Below are positions 8,674 to 14,876 of a stretch of DNA of 14,876 nucleotides, piece after piece. The translations under genes and the position numbers were made by a program. The stretch covers positions 1 through 14,876 of the forward strand of contig WLNG01000009.1 in the NCBI GenBank assembly GCA_009699915.1, in the 5' to 3' direction. The stretch comes from Actinomycetota bacterium (GTDB lineage: Bacteria > Actinomycetota > Thermoleophilia > Solirubrobacterales > Solirubrobacteraceae). A model generated the notes under the pieces. It was given only the letters and a program-made list of their open reading frames with translations, made no database searches and was not told the origin of the DNA. Each line of letters opens with the position of its first letter. The first letter of the stretch is position 1.

Positions 8674-10243
8674 GCGGGCCACGTTTGCGCTCCGAGGACG
8701 GAACCCCGATGTGCTCACGTGCATCGCGAACCTCTCCAACGACGAGGTCTTCACCCCACCCGACTTTGCGAACCGGATGCTCGACACGCTCGCCGAGGCA
8801 TGGGCGACGAGTCACGGTGGAGCAAACATCTGGGCCGACAAGGACGTGACCTTCCTCGATCCGGTGACGAAGTCAGGCGTGTTCCTCCGCGAGATCACGA
8901 GCCGCCTCATCGTCGGTCTTGAGGAGGAGTTTCCAGACCTCGAGCAGCGCGTGGAGCACATCCTGACCAAGCAGGTGTTCGGCATCGCGATCACCAACCT
9001 CACGAGCCTGCTCGCACGCCGCAGCATCTACTGCTCGAAGGCGGCTGACGGCAAGCGGTCTGTGGTCCGCTCCTTTCAGACGACCGGTGGCAACATCTGG
9101 TTTGAGCCTCTCGACCACTCCTGGTCCGCCGGCAAGTGCCGCTATTGCGGGGCGAGCCAGAGCACCCTCGACCGCGGCGACGGCTCTGAGACTCACGCCT
9201 ACGCCTTCATCCACCACGACGACGTCAAGGTTCGGATCGCTGAGCTATTTGGAGACGAGATGCAGTTCGACGTAATCATCGGCAACCCGCCCTATCAGAT
9301 CCAGGATGCAGGGCATTCCGCAAGTGCGATCCCGATCTATCACCGCTTCATTGAGCAGGCGATCGCGCTGGATCCCCGCTTCCTCACGATGGTGACTCCA
9401 TCGCGCTGGTTTGTCGGAGGGAAGGGTCTAGACGAGTTCCGCGCGGCCCGCCTTGCTGACCGACACCTGCGCGTCATCGTCGACTACATCGTCGACAAGG
9501 ACGCGTTCCCAACGATTAATGTTAATGGTGGGGTTAGCTTCTTTCTTTGGGATCGCGACCATGAGGGTGACTGCCTGATCACGACCGTCGAACAAGGCGG
9601 ACTGGAGAGTGAGCCGATAGCCCGCTCCTTGTCTGAGTTCGACGTCTTCGTCAGGCGCATTCCGGCTGTCGAGATCCTCCGGAAGGTCAGAGCGAAGGGT
9701 GAAGAGACGTTTGACGACCGGGTCGGCCCGCGTAAGCCGTTCGGGCTTGCGACTAACTATTTCGGCGCAGAAGCGGAATCGAAAGTCAACCCCGTCAAGC
9801 TCTACTCGTCGGGGAAGATCACTTGGGTTGGGCGTGGCGACATTGAAGCCAACGCAGAATGGGTTGATCGGTGGAAAGTCCTGATCCCGGCCGCCACAGA
9901 CGGTAACGAGAACTATCCGCTACCGATTTGGGACAGCGTAGGCCCATTCGTGGCACCGCCGGGCGAAGCATGTTCCGAGACGTACCTTGTTGCTTCGCTT
10001 GCGAGCGATGAGGCGACTGCCGCAAACATTAGGGACTACATGAGGACCAAGTTCTTTCGCTTCATGGTGTCTCTCCGGAAGGTCGCCCAACACAACAAGG
10101 CCGGGAACTTCGCGTTCGTGCCCGACCTGCCCATGACTCAAACGTGGAGCGACGCGGCGCTTCAAAAGCGCTACGGCATCACGGAGGAGGAGGCGGCGTT
10201 CATCGACACGATGATCCGGACGATGGACTGGCCTGATGACTAA
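8666..10243 (+). CDS. Eco57I-like adenine methylase subunit B with NPPY and degenerate motif I
   Basis: A 525-residue Eco57I-type restriction-modification methylase. Order of parts: NDEVFTPPDFANRML (25-39); a motif I-like LDPVTKSGVFLREI (64-77) in which the usual P-x-C-G-S-G loop is replaced by P-V-T-K-S-G; motif II/III region GIAITNL; a C-x-x-C pair (C158, C161) that may bind Zn; catalytic motif IV VIIGNPPYQIQDAG (203-216); a conserved AIPIYHRFIEQA (221-232); TPSRWFVGGKGLDEF (244-258); and a C-terminal half likely to hold the target-recognition region. NPPY predicts N6-adenine methylation. It overlaps its neighbours by 8 bp on both sides. It may use SAM bound by subunit A or by its own altered loop, which the sequence cannot settle. 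A run of AT-rich codons (ATT AAT GTT AAT) near residue 285 stands out from its surroundings. Confidence 0.88.
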   Translation: MAERATFALRGRNPDVLTCIANLSNDEVFTPPDFANRMLDTLAEAWATSHGGANIWADKDVTFLDPVTKSGVFLREITSRLIVGLEEEFPDLEQRVEHILTKQVFGIAITNLTSLLARRSIYCSKAADGKRSVVRSFQTTGGNIWFEPLDHSWSAGKCRYCGASQSTLDRGDGSETHAYAFIHHDDVKVRIAELFGDEMQFDVIIGNPPYQIQDAGHSASAIPIYHRFIEQAIALDPRFLTMVTPSRWFVGGKGLDEFRAARLADRHLRVIVDYIVDKDAFPTINVNGGVSFFLWDRDHEGDCLITTVEQGGLESEPIARSLSEFDVFVRRIPAVEILRKVRAKGEETFDDRVGPRKPFGLATNYFGAEAESKVNPVKLYSSGKITWVGRGDIEANAEWVDRWKVLIPAATDGNENYPLPIWDSVGPFVAPPGEACSETYLVASLASDEATAANIRDYMRTKFFRFMVSLRKVAQHNKAGNFAFVPDLPMTQTWSDAALQKRYGITEEEAAFIDTMIRTMDWPDD

Positions 10244-12788
10244 GCCGATCGAGGAGGTCTTCGCGCCGAAGCCGGACGCGCGACCGCGTATCTACGCCTA
10301 CTCGATCAAAGGCCAGGACCATCGAGGCCTCCTGAAGGTTGGTAGGACGACGCGCGATGTGAAGACGCGTGTCGCCGAGCAGACAATGACGGCTGCCATC
10401 AAGGCGATGATCGAACTGGATGAGCCGGCCGAGCGCAAGGACGGCACGGTGTTTACTGACTACGAGGTACGCGAGCGGCTAAAGGCAAAGGGCTTCGAGA
10501 ACGCACAGCTTGAGTGGATGCGCTGCTCAGTGGCCGATGTGCAGGCGGCCATCACGGAACTCCGATTGGGGCTGCGGCTTAGCGGGTCGCATCACGAGAC
10601 GTTCCCGATGAGGCGCGAGCAGGCTGAGGCCGTAAGACGCACGCACGACTACTTCCATTCGCTCTGGAAGGAGGACATGCACGCGGTGCCGCGCTTCCTT
10701 TGGAACGCGAAGATGCGCTTCGGCAAGACCTTCACGGCCTATCAGCTGGCCAAGCACCTCGGCGCGAAGCGCGTGCTCGTCGTGACCTTCAAGCCTGCCG
10801 TTGAGGACGCGTGGAAGACCGATCTGGAGACCCACGTCGACTTCGACGGCTGGCAGTACCTCTCGAAGTCCTCGGGTAGCGACCCTACGCAGATCGACCC
10901 CGTCAACCCCGTCGTCTACTTCGGGTCGTTTCAGGATCTCCTGGGGCGCGATAAGGCCGGCAACATTAAGGCCAAGAACGAATGGCTGCATGTCGTCAAC
11001 TGGGACCTCGTGGTCTTCGACGAGTACCACTTCGGCGCCTGGCGCGACACCGCCCGCGAGCTCTTTGAGGGCGAGGACGACGCGATCGCAAAGAAGGAAG
11101 CGAAGCTTGAGTACGCGGTTGGGCTCGAGAACGTCAATGAGGATCTTGCCGAGCTTTCCGAGCAGGAGGCCGACTTCCTCCCGATCACGACGAAGGCGTA
11201 CCTCTATCTCTCCGGGACGCCGTTCCGGGCGCTGTCGACGGGCGAGTTCATCGAAGAGCAGATCTTCAACTGGACGTACACCGACGAACAACGCGCGAAG
11301 GAAGAGTTCGCGGCCCGCAATCCAACGGCGCGGAACCCGTACGGCGCGCTGCCGCAGATGCGCCTCCTCACGTACCAGATGCCTGACGAGCTGCTCGCGA
11401 TCGCCAGCCAGGGCGAGTTCGACGAGTTCGACCTCAACGAGTTCTTCGCGGCTTCGGGCTCCGGTGAGTCAGCGACGTTCAAGCATCCGAGCGAGGTCCA
11501 GAAGTGGCTGGACATCATCCGCGGCTCGTACGCGCCGACGCAGGTGGATCATCTCAAGGCAGGAAGTCCGCGTCCGCCGTTCCCCTACTCGGACATGCGG
11601 CTGCTGCCGTACCTGCAGCACTCGCTCTGGCTGCTTCCAAACGTCGCCGCCTGCCACGCCATGGCAAACCTCCTCGGCATGCCGCACAACGTCTTCTGGC
11701 ACGACTACACCGTGCTGGCTGTGGCCGGCGCCTCGGCAGGGATCGGCCTCGACGCGCTCCCACCCGTGCGGCAGGCGATCGGCAGCGGCTTTGACTCGAA
11801 GACGATCACGCTCACCTGCGGCAAGCTGACGACCGGCGTCACCGTCCCGCAGTGGTCGTCGATTCTCATGCTGCGCAACCTGAAGTCGCCTGAGAGCTAC
11901 TTCCAGGCTGCCTTCCGCGTGCAGTCGCCGTGGTCGATTAAGAATCCAAACGGCGACGACCCAAACGAGGAGGAGATCCTAAAGCCGGTCTGTTTTGTCT
12001 TCGACTTCGCGCCGACGCGTGCGCTGCGGCAGCTCTCCGAGTATGGGATGGGGCTCTCACCCCATGAGCCGAACCCGGAGAAGGCGGTAGAGGACCTCGT
12101 GTCCTTTCTTCCGGTCCTCGCCTACGACGGCGCCCACATGAGCCAGATCGATGTCGGCGGCATTCTCGACATCGCGATGGCCGGGACGTCGGCCACGCTC
12201 CTCGCGCGCAAGTGGGAGAGCGCCGTGCTCGTCAACGTGGACAACGACACGCTGCGCCGCATCCTCGCAAGTCCGCAGGCAATGGACGCCGTCATGCGCA
12301 TCGAGGGCTTCAGGGCGCTCGGCGACAACGTCATCGAAGCGGTGATCAACAAGAGCGACAAGGTCAAGGACCTCAAGGGCAAGGCAAAGGACGGAGATCT
12401 GACGCCGAAGGAAAAGAAGGAGCTCACCGCTGAAGAACGTGAGTACAAGTCAAAGCGCAAGCAGATCCAAGAGAAGCTCATCAAGTTCGCAACCCGCATC
12501 CCCGCCTTCATGTACCTCACGGACTTCCGCGAGAACACGCTCCAGGATGTGATCACCAAGCTCGAGCCGGACCTCTTCCGTACCGTGACCGGTCTGACTG
12601 TCGAAGACTTCGATCTCCTGGTGAGCTTGAAGGTGTTCAACACCGAGCAGATGAACCAAGCCGTGTTCGCGTTCCGCCGATATGAGGACAGTTCGCTGCG
12701 CTACACGGGGATCGATTCGCACCCGGGCCTCTCGCATTACGGGCTGTATGACACGGTTGTGGCACGGGAACAGGCTGACGCTGCTTAG
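10236..12788 (+). CDS. Superfamily 2 restriction helicase with N-terminal GIY-YIG/T5orf172-like domain
   Basis: An 850-residue predicted DNA translocase/helicase, comparable in role to the Res or HsdR subunit. The N-terminus (about 17-110) looks like a GIY-YIG/T5orf172 nuclease-like domain: RIYAYSI (18-24), LLKVGRTTRDVKTRVAEQ (32-49, candidate catalytic R45) and E77 in DYEVRERL. The helicase core follows: RREQAEAV (126-133); motif I KMRFGKTFTA (159-168); motif II VVFDEYHF (259-266); motif III YLSGTPFRAL (324-333); motif V LTTGVTVP (531-538); motif VI FQAAFRVQSPW (556-566). The C-terminal ~240 residues include a Lys/Glu-rich, probably coiled segment (705-750). I see no PD-(D/E)XK signature where type III Res proteins carry theirs. 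The start overlaps subunit B by 8 bp, so the three genes form one translationally coupled cassette. Confidence 0.88.
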   Translation: MTKPIEEVFAPKPDARPRIYAYSIKGQDHRGLLKVGRTTRDVKTRVAEQTMTAAIKAMIELDEPAERKDGTVFTDYEVRERLKAKGFENAQLEWMRCSVADVQAAITELRLGLRLSGSHHETFPMRREQAEAVRRTHDYFHSLWKEDMHAVPRFLWNAKMRFGKTFTAYQLAKHLGAKRVLVVTFKPAVEDAWKTDLETHVDFDGWQYLSKSSGSDPTQIDPVNPVVYFGSFQDLLGRDKAGNIKAKNEWLHVVNWDLVVFDEYHFGAWRDTARELFEGEDDAIAKKEAKLEYAVGLENVNEDLAELSEQEADFLPITTKAYLYLSGTPFRALSTGEFIEEQIFNWTYTDEQRAKEEFAARNPTARNPYGALPQMRLLTYQMPDELLAIASQGEFDEFDLNEFFAASGSGESATFKHPSEVQKWLDIIRGSYAPTQVDHLKAGSPRPPFPYSDMRLLPYLQHSLWLLPNVAACHAMANLLGMPHNVFWHDYTVLAVAGASAGIGLDALPPVRQAIGSGFDSKTITLTCGKLTTGVTVPQWSSILMLRNLKSPESYFQAAFRVQSPWSIKNPNGDDPNEEEILKPVCFVFDFAPTRALRQLSEYGMGLSPHEPNPEKAVEDLVSFLPVLAYDGAHMSQIDVGGILDIAMAGTSATLLARKWESAVLVNVDNDTLRRILASPQAMDAVMRIEGFRALGDNVIEAVINKSDKVKDLKGKAKDGDLTPKEKKELTAEEREYKSKRKQIQEKLIKFATRIPAFMYLTDFRENTLQDVITKLEPDLFRTVTGLTVEDFDLLVSLKVFNTEQMNQAVFAFRRYEDSSLRYTGIDSHPGLSHYGLYDTVVAREQADAA

Positions 12789-12832
12789 GGCTCCGTCGCG
12801 ACAACGCCGCGGCTGTGGTCTCCGCCCGTCCG

Positions 12833-13441
12833 TCAATAAAACACGTACCGAAACCGCGTCCCGTTGCAGAAGCGCCGCAGCTTGATGCCGAGCACCGAGC
12901 CGTGTGAGCGGTTCTCCGAGGAGGGGACGTACTCGACATGGGCCATCCAGCCGGTCGGGAAGATGCCGCGCGTCAGGCTCGAGCGGTAGCGGCCGCGCCC
13001 GACTGCGGGCGGGTACTCGTCGCGGTCGTAGCCCGGGCGTGTCGGGATGCCGATGAGCAGGCGGGCTCGGCGCGACTCCGTGCCGGACCGGTTGAGCGCG
13101 AGGATGCGCGGCCAGCCCTTGCGCAGCGCGCGCAGCGTGTGGCGGCGGATGTTCGGGTACTTCGTCGCGCTGAACGAGATGTTCCGCACGCCCGCCGGCC
13201 TGACGCAGTTGGCAGGCTCCCGCCATGCGGGGGCCGGCGAGGTCGTCGGTGAGCTGCCGCCCTTCAGGCACGGGCACGGCAGCGACTCGCAGTAGATGCC
13301 GTCGCCGTCAGCGTCGCGGGTGTTGGCCGCGCGCTGCGCCGCCGCCTGGTTGGCGAAGTCCGAGCAGCTCGCTGCCTGCGCCTCCGGCGCAATTGCCGTG
13401 AAGACGAGCAGCAGAAATGGAACAAAGAGGACCTTGCGCAT
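12833..13441 (-). CDS. Secreted Excalibur-NucA/NucB deoxyribonuclease
   Basis: A 202-residue exported DNase. It has a signal peptide MRKVLFVPFLLLVFTAIAPE with cleavage near AQA-A (23/24). An Excalibur Ca-binding domain follows (25-58; SCSDFANQAAAQ, then the acidic loop D43-x-D45-x-D47 and Cys-Glu at 51-52). After a Thr/Ser/Pro linker comes a NucA/NucB domain (about 85-202): RRHTLRALRKGWPRIL, RRARLL, the catalytic-type GYDRDEYPPA (137-146), VEYVPSSENRSHGS (169-182) and a GTRFRYVF end. Proteins of this family cut DNA outside the cell for nutrient use, biofilm turnover or competence. The start is chosen for the signal peptide and lacks a clear ribosome site. Its 3' end faces the helicase gene, 44 bp away, with no evident terminator between them. 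Part of its coding sequence recurs at 14702-14734. Confidence 0.88.
   Translation of the reverse strand: MRKVLFVPFLLLVFTAIAPEAQAASCSDFANQAAAQRAANTRDADGDGIYCESLPCPCLKGGSSPTTSPAPAWREPANCVRPAGVRNISFSATKYPNIRRHTLRALRKGWPRILALNRSGTESRRARLLIGIPTRPGYDRDEYPPAVGRGRYRSSLTRGIFPTGWMAHVEYVPSSENRSHGSVLGIKLRRFCNGTRFRYVFY
13107..13139. repeat. 33-bp direct repeat, copy 1 (inside the NucA/NucB DNase gene)
   Basis: These 33 bases recur at 14702-14734 in the same orientation with a single mismatch (base 26: G here, T there). Here they encode the T-L-R-A-L-R-K-G-W-P-R part of the DNase. The match stops sharply on both sides. Confidence 0.85.
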
Positions 13442-13703
13442 CAGGAGTTAGTCGAAGCATGACGCACGGCGCTGACACGTAGCCCCACTAGTTGTCCCCA
13501 ACCCCACGCCCGGACTCGAACCGCCGACCCCTTCATTACGAGGGAGCTTCGGGCCAATCCACGCTGACATCCAGCATGACGAACGTACTTCTGACAGGCG
13601 GTTTTCGGGCCTGACGGCGAGTCAGTGTTTTCGGCTTGCAGCGGGGGGTGTGTTGTCGCCGTGTTGTCCCCGAGCGCCTCGCGTCATCGGAGGCACGGGC
13701 CTC
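13442..13703. other. 262-bp intergenic region between the DNase and hydrolase genes
   Basis: No gene is supported. It holds the tRNA-like fragment (13502-13546), a small inverted repeat CTGAC-GGCGA-GTCAG (13611-13625) followed by TGTTTT on the plus strand, and GAGGC-ACGG-GCCTC (13690-13703) directly after the hydrolase stop codon. The last could be a weak 3'-end hairpin for the hydrolase. Confidence 0.6.
13502..13546 (-). other. Degenerate tRNA 3'-half-like sequence (possible attachment-site scar)
   Basis: The minus strand reads, in order, an anticodon-loop-like CTCGTAA (13536-13542; CGT would be a threonine anticodon), GGGGTCGG, and a canonical T-loop GGTTCGAGTCC (13512-13522), then GGGCGTGGGG. 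The spacing is that of a tRNA 3' half. No D-arm or 5' acceptor half is found upstream, the anticodon stem does not pair well, and only 3 of 5 T-stem pairs form, so it is not a working tRNA. Such 3' halves are common att footprints of integrated elements. Confidence 0.45.
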
Positions 13704-14606
13704 TTACGCGTCGGTTGCCGCCTGGACGCGGGCGCGCCACTCCTCCGCGTCGTACTGGCTGGGCTGCGTGTCGGTGAGGAACTGCTGGAGCACCGCGACG
13801 AAGCGTGCGGGTGCCTCGAGCTGGGGCATGTGTCCGACCCCGTCGAAGATCTCCAGCCGGCTGCCGGGCATGAGTTCGTGGGCCTGTTCGCCGTGGTGGA
13901 CGGGGATGATCGGGTCGCGGGCGCCCCAGATGATGAGGACCGGCATGCCCTCGGCGAGGTAGAGGCGATCGCCCGCGTGGACGCGTTGACCGCCGGTCCC
14001 GACGACTGCGCGCAGCGTGGCGAGGAACGCCGCTCGCCGGTCGGGGTCGGCGAGCGATGCGTAGCCGCGGGCGACCTCGGCGACGTCGGCGCTCGGCCGC
14101 AGACCGATCAGGCCCAGGCCGCGGGCGACCGCCGATCCGACGACGTGCGCCGGTCGGGCGGTCGTCGCGATGAAGCGGTCGGCGCCGGGCAGCGCCGCAG
14201 CACGCAGAACAGGGTTGACCTCAGGACCCAGGCCGCCGCTGGAGACGAGCACGAGCCGCTCGGTCATCTCGGGGAACTGGTACGAGAACTGCATCGCGAT
14301 GCCGCCGCCCAGCGAGTGGCCGACGAGCGTGGCGCGCTCGTGGCCCAGCGCAACGAGCAGGTCACGTAGGCCGGCGGCGAGCGCGCCGAGCGAGTAGTCG
14401 CCGCCGCCGGGAGCCGAGCCGCCGTGCCCGGGCAGGTCGGGAGCGATGACCGTGTGATTGCGTGCGAGCGGCTCGATCACCCCCTGCCAGTTGTGAAAGT
14501 CCCCGGCCATCCCGTGGATCAGCAGAAGCACCGGGCCGGCGCCGGCATGGGCATAGCTCACGGGCCGGCCGTGGAGCGTCAGGGTCTTGATGTGCGTGGT
14601 GCTCAT
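13704..14606 (-). CDS. Alpha/beta-fold hydrolase
   Basis: A 300-residue soluble alpha/beta hydrolase (esterase, lipase, dehalogenase or C-C hydrolase type; substrate unknown). Seen: the oxyanion-hole segment LLIHGMAGDFHNW (29-40); IAPDLPGHGGS (54-64); the nucleophile elbow VGHSLGGG with catalytic Ser98; the acid in IIWGARDPIIP; and the catalytic His in FDGVGHMPQLE near the C-terminus. A variable cap domain lies between the elbow and the acid. The ATG at 14606 (MSTTHIKTL) gives a normal family N-terminus. An upstream in-frame start (14666) would add 20 Arg/His-rich residues. A GGGAG lies rather far (about 13 bases) before the chosen start. The gene sits 132 bp downstream of a glycosyltransferase on the same strand. 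Confidence 0.88.
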   Translation of the reverse strand: MSTTHIKTLTLHGRPVSYAHAGAGPVLLLIHGMAGDFHNWQGVIEPLARNHTVIAPDLPGHGGSAPGGGDYSLGALAAGLRDLLVALGHERATLVGHSLGGGIAMQFSYQFPEMTERLVLVSSGGLGPEVNPVLRAAALPGADRFIATTARPAHVVGSAVARGLGLIGLRPSADVAEVARGYASLADPDRRAAFLATLRAVVGTGGQRVHAGDRLYLAEGMPVLIIWGARDPIIPVHHGEQAHELMPGSRLEIFDGVGHMPQLEAPARFVAVLQQFLTDTQPSQYDAEEWRARVQAATDA

Positions 14607-14701
14607 GGCGACGTGCCGTCTCCCGGTTCTGTGGGCCGGGCGAGCGCGAGCGCGTCCTCGATGCACGCCTCGCGCACGCGCCCTGGATCGAGGTGGAAGG
14701 T

Positions 14702-14734
14702 CGCGGCCAGCCCTTGCGCAGCGCGCTCAGCGTG
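14702..14734. repeat. 33-bp direct repeat, copy 2 (intergenic)
   Basis: Second copy of the sequence at 13107-13139, 32 of 33 bases identical. It lies between the glycosyltransferase stop (14739) and the hydrolase start (14606), so here it is apparently non-coding. Read on the minus strand it could still give L-S-A-L-R-K-G-W-P-R. Confidence 0.85.
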
Positions 14735-14738
14735 CCGT

Positions 14739-14876
14739 TCACGTGGAGCTTGTGGCGTGCTCGTATAGGTCGGTGAATCGGTTCGCGATCTGCTTCCAGG
14801 AGTAGTGGGAGCGGATCTGGGTGTGCGCGTTCTCTGAGCGTGCGCGTCGTGCGCCGGGGTCGTTGACGGCGTCGAT
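14739..14876 (-). CDS. Glycosyltransferase family 1-like protein, C-terminal end (5' part outside window)
   Basis: The frame is open from the right edge of the window to TGA at 14741-14739 and encodes 45 residues. They read as the end of a GT4/GT1-type (GT-B fold) glycosyltransferase: an AVNDPGARRARSENA helix, then IRSHYSWKQIANRF and TDLYEHA. The '(Y/F)SW..IA.r...lY' ending is the characteristic C-terminal helix of this family. Such enzymes transfer sugar from a nucleotide-sugar to envelope glycans or small molecules, but the catalytic parts lie outside the window, so the substrate is unknown. The hydrolase gene follows 132 bp downstream on the same strand. Confidence 0.75.
   Translation of the reverse strand: MDAVNDPGARRARSENAHTQIRSHYSWKQIANRFTDLYEHATSST

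Noticed and set aside
8032..10243. A single methylase gene broken by a frameshift into two pieces
   Set aside because: The second protein starts with its own conserved N-terminus (a second FTPP segment and motif I-like stretch), and the 8-bp overlap is the same as between the second and third genes, so two genuine genes fit better.
10527..11291. A 254-codon antisense frame over the helicase gene
   Set aside because: Shadow of the helicase gene without motifs or a ribosome binding site.
10801..11829. A 342-codon frame within the helicase gene, same strand
   Set aside because: Ser/Arg/Thr-rich nonsense protein in a shifted frame. The helicase frame carries all superfamily 2 motifs through this region.
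13502..13546. A functional tRNA-Thr(CGT) gene
   Set aside because: Only the 3' half is recognisable. Anticodon and T stems pair poorly and there is no D-arm or matching acceptor strand upstream.
13650..14369. A 239-codon plus-strand frame opposite the hydrolase
   Set aside because: The minus strand encodes a clear alpha/beta hydrolase with an intact catalytic triad. The opposite frame is compositional.

Overview
The window is GC-rich DNA with dense genes and strong third-position GC, typical of an Actinomycetota chromosome. An Excalibur-NucA/NucB type secreted DNase and poorly recognised secreted proteins would fit a soil lineage such as Thermoleophilia (Solirubrobacterales), but that placement is inference. 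No rRNA, complete tRNA, CRISPR array, transposase or integrase gene is visible.

Layout. Positions 3-3671 (+): the 3' part of an unrecognised gene, a SnoaL-like protein, a full catalase-peroxidase (katG) and a zinc-ribbon protein. Positions 3657-6027 (-): a secreted protein of unknown function, a small dimeric alpha/beta-barrel (ABM-like) protein and a four-helix UPF0114/YqhA-type membrane protein. Hairpins separate these three genes. One of them contains the ribosome binding region of the ABM-like gene.

Positions 6188-12788 are the accessory core. On the left, a signal-peptide coding remnant (+) with no start codon runs into a DUF262/GmrSD-type gene (-) cut after about 109 codons. Both genes break at about 6275-6290, which marks a rearrangement junction. 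Next is a GIY-YIG nuclease with two RAMA domains (-). Divergent from it is a tightly coupled three-gene cassette (+): a small methyltransferase-like protein with a canonical SAM motif I but no NPPY, an Eco57I-like methylase with NPPY but a degenerate motif I, and an 850-residue superfamily 2 helicase with a GIY-YIG/T5orf172-like domain at its N-terminus. Successive genes overlap by 8 bp. The best reading is a restriction-modification or related DNA-defence locus. Its adenine methyltransferase functions appear divided over two chains, its restriction helicase may carry a GIY-type nuclease instead of the usual C-terminal PD-(D/E)XK, and the divergent GIY-YIG-RAMA-RAMA protein may read the methylation state of DNA.

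Positions 12833-14876 (-): a secreted Excalibur-NucA/NucB DNase, a 13.4-13.7 kb intergenic stretch holding a degenerate tRNA 3'-half-like sequence (possible attachment-site scar), an alpha/beta hydrolase, and the C-terminus of a family 1 type glycosyltransferase entering from the right edge. A 33-bp near-identical direct repeat links the DNase gene to the gap upstream of the hydrolase.
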